DNA of 12,615 nucleotides from Deltaproteobacteria bacterium. GTDB lineage: Bacteria > SAR324 > JACQKK01. The notes under the pieces were generated by a model. That model saw only the letters and a program-made list of their open reading frames with translations, was not told the DNA's origin and did no database searches. The stretch lies in assembly GCA_029879595.1 (NCBI GenBank), contig JAOUPZ010000051.1, positions 1 through 12,615 on the forward strand, read 5' to 3'. Positions within the stretch are counted from its first letter, which is position 1. Every line of letters starts with the position of its first letter. This document shows, in pieces, positions 7,458 to 12,615 of this stretch. The position numbers and the translations under genes were made by a program.

Positions 7458-8703
7458 TCAGGCCCGCTCCAGTTTTTTCAGGGCCCTATCCAGGGCCGGC
7501 AGAACATACTTTTCCAGCCCGGCCAGGGTGTTGTGGATGGAAAATGACATTCTGATGGCGCCCAGGGCCCGGGACCGGTCAATTCCGGTGGCCAGCAGCA
7601 CGCGCGATGGTTCCGGGCTGGAGGTGGAACAGGCCGAGCCGGTGGAAACCAGCAGGCCCTCCTGTTCCAGGTGGTGCAGGGTCACCTCGCCTGGAATCTC
7701 CGGCAGGGAAAAGCTGATGAAAAACGGCAGCTGGTGCGGGGAGCGGAACACCCTGAGCCTTTGGTGACTCTCCAGAGCTTCCAGCAGTCGGGCATGATAG
7801 ACGGCCCGTTCAGCCTGCATGGCGCGGTGTCTTTGTTCCACCTGGCGGGCCGCATGGCAAAAGGCGACCACCGCGAAGGGGTTTTCGGTGCCGCTGCGCA
7901 GCCCGGCCTCCTGCCCTCCCCCGTGCAGCAGCGGTTCCAGGGGCACGTCCCGGCAGCGCACCAGGGCACCCACTCCCTTGGGGCCATGCACCTTGTGGGC
8001 GCTGAGGGATAACAGGTGGATGCCCGGACTTCCAGGGCAGGGCGGTTCTGGTAAAGCCCTGGGCGGCGTCCACATGGAACAAAGCCCGGGGGGCAGACTT
8101 GCGGATCAGTTCCCCCATTTCCTTCAGGGGCTGCACAGTTCCCAGTTCGTTGTTCACGGCCATGCAGCTCACCAGACGCACCTGATCGTCCAGCATCCCG
8201 GAAAACGCCTGCAGGTCCACCACCCCCTCCGGGGTGGCCGGGATCAGCCCGACCCGCACGCCCCTTGATTCCAGCGCCCTGGCGGCGGCCAGCACAGCAG
8301 GATGCTCCAGGGCGGAAACCAGCAGCCTGTCCCCCTTGAGCCGCCCGGAGGAGAACACGCCGTTCAGCGCCATGTTGTCGCTTTCGGTGCCCCCGGAGGT
8401 AAACAGGACGGCCTGGGGGGGGACGCCCAGTTGGGCGGCCAGCCCCTTGCGGGCGTTTTCCAGCGCCCGGCGCACATCCATGCCCTTTGCGTAAAGGGAG
8501 GAGGGATTGTGCCAGGCTTCTTGCAGGAAGGGCCGGGCCGCCTCCAGGGCCTCCGGCAGCAGTTGGGTGGTGGCGGCGTTGTCCAGGTAGGACTCGGCGG
8601 ACGGGTGTTCCGCCTGAGCGGGTGCATCCGGGGAGGGCGGTATTCTTTTCTGTGTGTCGGAGTCGCTCAATCCTTGTCCCTCGGCTGGTGCGGCCGTGTT
8701 CAT
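7458..8703 (-). pseudogene. Cysteine desulfurase (IscS/NifS family), frameshifted in mid-gene
   Basis: The product would be a pyridoxal-phosphate enzyme that takes sulfur from cysteine as a bound persulfide. The first part, from ATG 8703, shows YLDNAATT at 39-46, TSGGTESDN at 102-110, EHPA near 133, NNELG near 184 and HVDAAQ at 210-215. About 11 codons after this the frame ends its similarity. The rest of the protein continues in another frame with SLSAHKVHGPKG (the PLP lysine), SGTEN and STGSACSTSSPEPS (the active-site Cys). The shift lies at about 8022-8036. The gene length is 1246 bases; adding two bases would give the usual spacing between HVDA and SAHK, so a two-base deletion fits best. 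The cause may be a true mutation or a sequence error. ATG 8703 was chosen over ATG 8727 because GAGG lies eight bases upstream. It follows the MoaD-like gene by 10 bases. Confidence 0.85.
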
Positions 8704-8713
8704 CCCATTGCCC

Positions 8714-9061
8714 TCATCCCCCCACATACTGCCCGGTCAGGATGATCCTGTCGTTCTCCCGGAGCGGTGAATCCAGCTCCCGGCGGACCCCGAGGACGGC
8801 GTCGTTGACGATCACCTCCAGGTTGGGCCCCAACCCGCCGGAGCCTCTCTGGTCCCAAAGGGCCCGGGCCAGCCGGGGATGCCGCGAGCTGATTTTTTCC
8901 AGGGCCTGGCGGATGCTTGCTCCCGGGGGCAGGGTCTCCGTAAACTCCAGGGGGCCGGTGGCTCCGGCCAGAGAGCTCACCCAGGAGTCCATTTCCACCA
9001 CCACCCGTAAGCGCCCTGTCTCCTGCGGGGTGCCGCCTTTGCTCAGTGTGTCATCGCTCAT
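8714..9061 (-). CDS. MoaD/ThiS-like sulfur carrier protein
   Basis: This small protein (115 residues from ATG 9061) has the marks of ubiquitin-like sulfur carriers. It contains a beta strand near the start (RLRVVVEM), a PPGASIRQALEKI helix region, the EVIVND-x-V strand at about 82-87, then the LRENDRIILTG motif, and it ends in QYVGG. In MoaD and ThiS the C-terminal Gly-Gly is adenylated by MoeB/ThiF-type enzymes and turned into a thiocarboxylate that donates sulfur. MoaD supplies the dithiolene sulfur of molybdopterin and tungstopterin. It is longer than E. coli MoaD (81 residues), with a loop at about 60-80. It sits between an AOR-family enzyme and a cysteine desulfurase, which supports a role in pterin cofactor sulfuration. 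No MoaE or MoeB gene is in the window. TTG 9076 is a possible longer start, but ATG 9061 has GGGCGG just upstream. Confidence 0.8.
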   Translation of the reverse strand: MSDDTLSKGGTPQETGRLRVVVEMDSWVSSLAGATGPLEFTETLPPGASIRQALEKISSRHPRLARALWDQRGSGGLGPNLEVIVNDAVLGVRRELDSPLRENDRIILTGQYVGG

Positions 9062-9074
9062 GATACCGCCCGGC

Positions 9075-9094
9075 AAAAGGGGGGCAACCCCCCC
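9075..9094 (-). terminator. Terminator-like hairpin between AOR and MoaD-like gene
   Basis: On the minus strand six to seven G (9094-9088) are followed by the loop TTG, six C (9084-9079) and TTTT (9078-9075). This is a six-pair all-G/C stem with a short T run, lying in the 39-base gap between the AOR stop and the carrier start. The short T run suggests partial rather than full termination. Confidence 0.5.
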
Positions 9095-9095
9095 T

Positions 9096-9108
9096 GGGGC
9101 TCAGCCCC
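9096..9108 (-). promoter_or_regulatory. Hairpin with the AOR stop codon in its loop
   Basis: GGGGC (9108-9104) pairs with GCCCC (9100-9096) around the loop TGA, which is the AOR stop codon. It stands one base before the terminator-like G run, so its GCCCC arm could instead pair with those Gs. That would make two exclusive structures. The stem is plain; the switching is inferred. Confidence 0.4.
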
Positions 9109-10984
9109 ATATTTCCTCGGCTTCCGCGTTCAGCCCCACCGATCTCAGCAACTCCGGCAGAGGGTATCCGGAGCGGGGATCGAAGCCTGCGAGTTCATAC
9201 CAGGCGGCCACCATGGCATCCCAGTGCTCACCGATGGCCAGTCCCTTGCCGGGTCCATCCACCGGGGTGGAGCCGTATCTTTTTGAGGGATAGTCCAGCT
9301 CCGGGCCGATGCCCGAGCGGACATTGAAGGCCCTGAACAGGCAGGCCGTCCTGCGTCCGAAGCGCAGGGCCTCCCCGGCCGTGTAGTCCCACCCGGTGAT
9401 GGCGTTCAGCGCCTGGCAGAGGGTGTCCAGGGGGGCGCGGGTGGTGAATATACATGATCCCAGGGAATCCTCGAAGTGTCGCCGGCCCAGCATGCCCGCC
9501 ACTACCCGTGGCACTTCTGCGGGGTCGTAGGGGTTGATGCGGGGCGGCAGGCCCAGTTCATGGGGGGCCACCATGGCTCCCGACTCCAGGGAGCCGGTGC
9601 TCCCCAGGGCCGTGTCCAGCATTTCCTCCCAGCGCCCCCGGTGGTCGTGCCCCCGGGGCACGGCGCCCTTCATGGTGTACACCGCACAGCCCAGGGCTTC
9701 CCCGCCGATATGCTCGGCCGCCCTTTTAACCCCCTCGGCCAGCACATCCCCGAAGCCCTCGCGCCGGACGATCATGTCCAGCAGTTTTTCGGCGGCCCGG
9801 GCGTCGCCCCACTTCAGGTCGATCCCGCCCAACTGCTCCCGGGTCAGCAGGCCCTTTTCATGGCACTCCATGGCCCAGCCGGTAAGCCACCCGAACTCGT
9901 TGACGTCCACGCAGGCGCGGTCAACCCGGTCGTTGAGCCAGGCCGCCTCCTGGGGGTCGGTGCAGCCAATCGTCCATCCACAACCCGACCAGCCCTCGTA
10001 TTCGGGCTCGTCCACTATCTTCCCGGCGTTGGGGCCGCTGGCGATGACGCTCATGTGGCAGTGATGCATGCCGCAGGCGCTGCACTGGTGCCCCCGGTGC
10101 GCCATGGAGTCACGCAGGGCCTGGCCCTCCCAGATCTCCCCGGGGACATCCTCCGGCCAGAGGTTGGTGGTGTAGTTGCGGATGGGAAGCGCGCCCAGCT
10201 TGACCAGATTGCGCACCACCGGCAGCGTTCCCAGCTGGTAAATATAGCCGGTTCCGGGGTCGTTGCGCACTCCGTGGGAGATTACTCCGGCCAGCCGCTC
10301 CAGGCCCGGCCCGTCATGCACCGATACCGGGACATCGCCCCTTGAGATGGCCACCGCCTTGAGCTTTTTGGCGCCCATGACCGCTCCCACTCCGTTCTTG
10401 GAGGCCACATGGCCGTAATCCCCCTGGATGGCCGCGAAACGGACCCTGTTTTCTCCCGCCGGGCCGCTGGAAAACACGCTGAGCTGGCGGCCCCGGCGGC
10501 ACAGTTCCTCCTCCAGATCCTGCTGAACCTGCCAGGTGTCCCTTCCCCGCAGGTGGGAGGCATCGCGCAGAGCGGCCCCCCGGGGGCCGATGTGCAGATA
10601 TACCCAGTCCGGCGAGGCCCCCTGGATGATGATGGCGTCATAACCCGTGCTTTTCAGGTTGGTGCCGAAGAAGCCGTTGGCCTGGGTGCTGGCGGCTCCA
10701 CCCGTCATGGCGCCCCGGGTGACCACGGTTAGCCCCCCGGTGCCCCACAGGGGAGTTCCCGCGAAAGGCCCGGTGGCCATCACCAACCTGTTTTCCGGGT
10801 GATCCCAGCCGGTTTCCGGCGGAACCTCGTCATAGATGATTCTGGCACCCAGGCCGGCGCCTCCCAGCAGTCCGCGCCACTGTTGCTCCGGGTATTCCTG
10901 ATCCCAGAGCCGGCCCTGGGTGAGGTCCACCCTCAGCACCCTGGGAGGTCTGTTCATGGTTTCTGTTTTCATCCTGCCGGTCAT
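9101..10984 (-). CDS. Tungsten-type aldehyde:ferredoxin oxidoreductase family protein
   Basis: AOR-family enzymes oxidise aldehydes to acids, or run the reverse, with a tungsto-bispterin cofactor and one [4Fe-4S] cluster, using ferredoxin; some members act on other substrates. The length (627 residues) fits. Visible marks are the N-terminal RVLRVDLT, GGAGLGARI near 41, TGPFAGTPLWGTGG near 71-84, GVGAVMGAKKLKA at 198-210 and the EPEYEGW segment at 326-332. The cluster cysteines are C301, C304 and C309, with C511 in SLGSC as the fourth. The first three are spaced CX2CX4C, one residue more than the CX2CX3C of the Pyrococcus furiosus enzyme. The region GHDHRG at 445-450 stands where relatives have a DPRG-like motif near the pterin. 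No signal peptide. Start is uncertain: ATG 10984, 10972 and 10957 are in frame and none has a good ribosome site; 10957 is nearest to the conserved N-terminus. The MoaD-like gene follows. Confidence 0.93.
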   Translation of the reverse strand: MTGRMKTETMNRPPRVLRVDLTQGRLWDQEYPEQQWRGLLGGAGLGARIIYDEVPPETGWDHPENRLVMATGPFAGTPLWGTGGLTVVTRGAMTGGAASTQANGFFGTNLKSTGYDAIIIQGASPDWVYLHIGPRGAALRDASHLRGRDTWQVQQDLEEELCRRGRQLSVFSSGPAGENRVRFAAIQGDYGHVASKNGVGAVMGAKKLKAVAISRGDVPVSVHDGPGLERLAGVISHGVRNDPGTGYIYQLGTLPVVRNLVKLGALPIRNYTTNLWPEDVPGEIWEGQALRDSMAHRGHQCSACGMHHCHMSVIASGPNAGKIVDEPEYEGWSGCGWTIGCTDPQEAAWLNDRVDRACVDVNEFGWLTGWAMECHEKGLLTREQLGGIDLKWGDARAAEKLLDMIVRREGFGDVLAEGVKRAAEHIGGEALGCAVYTMKGAVPRGHDHRGRWEEMLDTALGSTGSLESGAMVAPHELGLPPRINPYDPAEVPRVVAGMLGRRHFEDSLGSCIFTTRAPLDTLCQALNAITGWDYTAGEALRFGRRTACLFRAFNVRSGIGPELDYPSKRYGSTPVDGPGKGLAIGEHWDAMVAAWYELAGFDPRSGYPLPELLRSVGLNAEAEEIWG

Positions 10985-11065
10985 GAGTATTTCGGTTTTC
11001 CTGTGTTGAGAGCCGCACGCCCCGGGGCATCCCGGCCGGCCTCTGGGCAGCCGGATCGGTCCCTC

Positions 11066-12445
11066 TCAGCGCTCATCGGTATCACGCAGATAGGTGGCCA
11101 GGGCCAGCAGACCGCCGGTGAAGTCCTTCCACCGGTTCTCCTCCCAGGCCACCACGCAACCCGCCAGCATGGGCTTCAGGGTCTTGGCCAGGTTTCCGTT
11201 CCAGTTGTCGAATTTGAAGTAGCGTTCCAAAAGACGCAGTTGCAGGAACATGCGGTCCACCCCGCCGCCCTCCACGGTATAGGTCCCGTTATGGAACAGC
11301 ACGGCCTTTTTGAAAAAATCCTGGGGGTCCTGCAGAAACATGTGGCCCGCGGGCCGGCCCCGGATAGTGGAAACACCGGCCCGGGCCTGGGTCAGGAATC
11401 CCAGTTCATAGGCCATCATGAAGGTGTTGCTTTCCACCATGTCCAGGTAATGCTCCACGTCCCGTGAGATGGCGTGCAGTCTCTCCTCGCTCACCTCTTC
11501 CTCCGACTCCAGCCTGTCCAGCAACTGGTTGTAGCGGACCCAGAACACGGAACGGCTTCTCATGGCCCGGTGTTCAGGCTGCTGGACGACCACCTTTAGC
11601 CTGGCGCCGTGCAGAGGCCGGATGGGAAAGCCGGGCTGGGGAAAGTGCTCCTGTTGCTCAGCGGGGCTCATTTCCAGGGCCTCGGCAAGGTTTTTGAGTG
11701 CCTGGTCGAATCCTTCCAGGGTGTTGCCCTCCCAGGCGCAGATGATCTGGTTCAGGTAGGGTTCCCAAAAACAGTGGGCTCTGCGCAGGGCCCAGAGAAG
11801 CGGCGGGTTCCTGGGGGTTTCATACAGGCTCCATGACTGCTCGCTGGTGCCGTCATCGGAGCCTGAGCCAAGCTGTCTGGTGCGGATTTCCTCATCGAAA
11901 AGGCAGGTGGAAAGGAACCGGGAGAACCGTGTCAGTTCAACCATCAGGTTGTCACAGCTGTCGCTGCTGGAGCGATATCCGGACTGCCCGAAATAATCAG
12001 TCAGCCGTTCCTTCAGGCTGTCCAGGCGCTGGTTGAGGGCGGAGTTGAATCCTGCGATACCACCTTTGACGCGGCAGGATTCCAGCCTGTTCTCCTCGCG
12101 GGGTTCGATGCCGAAGAAAAAGGCATGGGGGATATGCCCTGATTTTATCAGCCGGGGCTGCACAAGCTCGGGGCCGTCTATGGCCCTCAGCCACTGCATC
12201 ACCACTCCTTCTGAAAACTGCATGAGGGGCTGGGTGTGGAGTTCCGCCAGGTGCCTGTGGAGTTTCTCCAGATCCTCAAGCAGTCGCATGAATCCCGGCG
12301 AGGGTGTTTTCCGGTCATTATCCGGGCCTGGTTCATCCCTGGCGGCGGATCTGGACTTACCCCGGCCCTTCTTCAGCAGTTCCCGGGAGATGGTCTTTTT
12401 TCGCACTGGTCCGCCCCCGGACTCCGTTATTGAGGTCTCTGGCAT
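11066..12445 (-). CDS. Hypothetical protein, family not recognised
   Basis: I do not recognise this 459-residue protein. The first 50 residues are basic and polar (many Lys, Arg, Ser, Pro) and look disordered. From residue 53 on it is helix-rich and soluble in pattern, with many aromatic residues and no membrane segment or signal peptide. Two segments resemble each other: about 226-257 (FWEPYLNQIICAWEGN and onward) and about 420-453 (KPMLAGCVVAWEENRWKDF and onward). They share P-x-L, AWE-x-N, a following Phe and a Leu/Ala-rich helix, which suggests an internal duplication. A polar linker with GSGSDDGTS lies at 193-201. The nearest gene is the AOR, 81 bases downstream on the same strand, so joint transcription is possible but not shown. 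The ATG has only a weak purine stretch upstream. Codon use looks like that of the neighbours. Confidence 0.75.
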   Translation of the reverse strand: MPETSITESGGGPVRKKTISRELLKKGRGKSRSAARDEPGPDNDRKTPSPGFMRLLEDLEKLHRHLAELHTQPLMQFSEGVVMQWLRAIDGPELVQPRLIKSGHIPHAFFFGIEPREENRLESCRVKGGIAGFNSALNQRLDSLKERLTDYFGQSGYRSSSDSCDNLMVELTRFSRFLSTCLFDEEIRTRQLGSGSDDGTSEQSWSLYETPRNPPLLWALRRAHCFWEPYLNQIICAWEGNTLEGFDQALKNLAEALEMSPAEQQEHFPQPGFPIRPLHGARLKVVVQQPEHRAMRSRSVFWVRYNQLLDRLESEEEVSEERLHAISRDVEHYLDMVESNTFMMAYELGFLTQARAGVSTIRGRPAGHMFLQDPQDFFKKAVLFHNGTYTVEGGGVDRMFLQLRLLERYFKFDNWNGNLAKTLKPMLAGCVVAWEENRWKDFTGGLLALATYLRDTDER

Positions 12446-12615
12446 GGTTTTTCGGTTTTTCCCGTGCTCAGCAATGTGGTAATAATGCAGATGGACTGTC
12501 CTGGCCCTGGGGGATCTTCCCCTGCAGGCCTTTGCCTGGTGGTGGAACTTCCTCCGGAGGGCGACGTCTGATAACCTTAAATCTTTTACTGCCGGCTTTT
12601 TTTGCCGGTGTTTGA
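12446..12615. other. Upstream region at window end, no gene seen
   Basis: No coding region is supported here; open frames on the plus strand are antisense to the unknown protein or run off the end. Three small symmetries are visible: GGGGA and TCCCC around TCT (about 12511-12523), the palindrome CCTCCGGAGG (about 12551-12560), and CCGGC and GCCGG around seven T near 12592-12608. No convincing promoter for the minus-strand gene was found. Confidence 0.4.

Noticed and set aside
8022..8036. Programmed ribosomal frameshift in the cysteine desulfurase
   Set aside because: No slippery heptamer, upstream ribosome site or downstream pseudoknot is evident, and programmed shifts are not known in this family; mutation or sequence error is simpler.
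9476..10345. Plus-strand open frame opposite the AOR gene
   Set aside because: The AOR frame has all cluster cysteines and family motifs; this frame has none and is explained by GC skew at third codon positions.
12592..12608. CCGGC and GCCGG around seven T as a terminator
   Set aside because: The T run is in the loop, not after the stem, and no gene ends beside it within the window.

Overview
The window is GC-rich, densely coded bacterial DNA with nine protein-coding genes; two of these (the first and the sixth) are incomplete or broken as read. I see no tRNA, rRNA, CRISPR array, insertion sequence or phage gene. The gene set (BolA/IbaG-type protein, PilZ domain protein, HflX, secreted TPR protein, tungsten-type aldehyde oxidoreductase) fits a Gram-negative bacterium, most likely Pseudomonadota or Desulfobacterota. 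The AOR-family enzyme suggests an anaerobic or facultative life style. The species cannot be named from the sequence.

Layout. Positions 1-852 (+) hold the C-terminal three quarters of ProB (glutamate 5-kinase with PUA domain). Opposite to it, on the minus strand, is a long set of housekeeping-like genes read right to left: bolA-like (from 6364), a 924-residue secreted TPR protein (from 6092), hflX (from 3199 or 3151) and a Nit1-type amidase (from 1733). Two of these joints are ATGA stop/start overlaps (bolA/TPR and hflX/nit), so each pair is probably translationally coupled. A good sigma70-type promoter with an extended -10 sits at the end of the TPR gene and should drive hflX-nit. A 284-bp divergent region (6365-6648) carries a 16-bp tandem duplication and a short hairpin in front of a plus-strand PilZ protein (6649-7452).

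The right half (7458-12445) is again minus strand: a 459-residue protein of unknown family, an AOR-family tungsten oxidoreductase, a small ubiquitin-like sulfur carrier ending in Gly-Gly (MoaD/ThiS type), and a cysteine desulfurase whose reading frame is broken once in the middle. Cysteine desulfurase, MoaD-like carrier and a pterin-dithiolene enzyme form a plausible local sulfur relay for the tungstopterin cofactor of the AOR. Between AOR and the carrier gene there is a terminator-like G/C hairpin with a T run, preceded by a second hairpin whose loop is the AOR stop codon; this could set the ratio of enzyme to carrier.

The points most worth a second look are the AOR/carrier/desulfurase cassette and its frameshift, the possible attenuator in it, the unknown 459-residue protein with an apparent internal repeat, and the BolA-TPR coupling.
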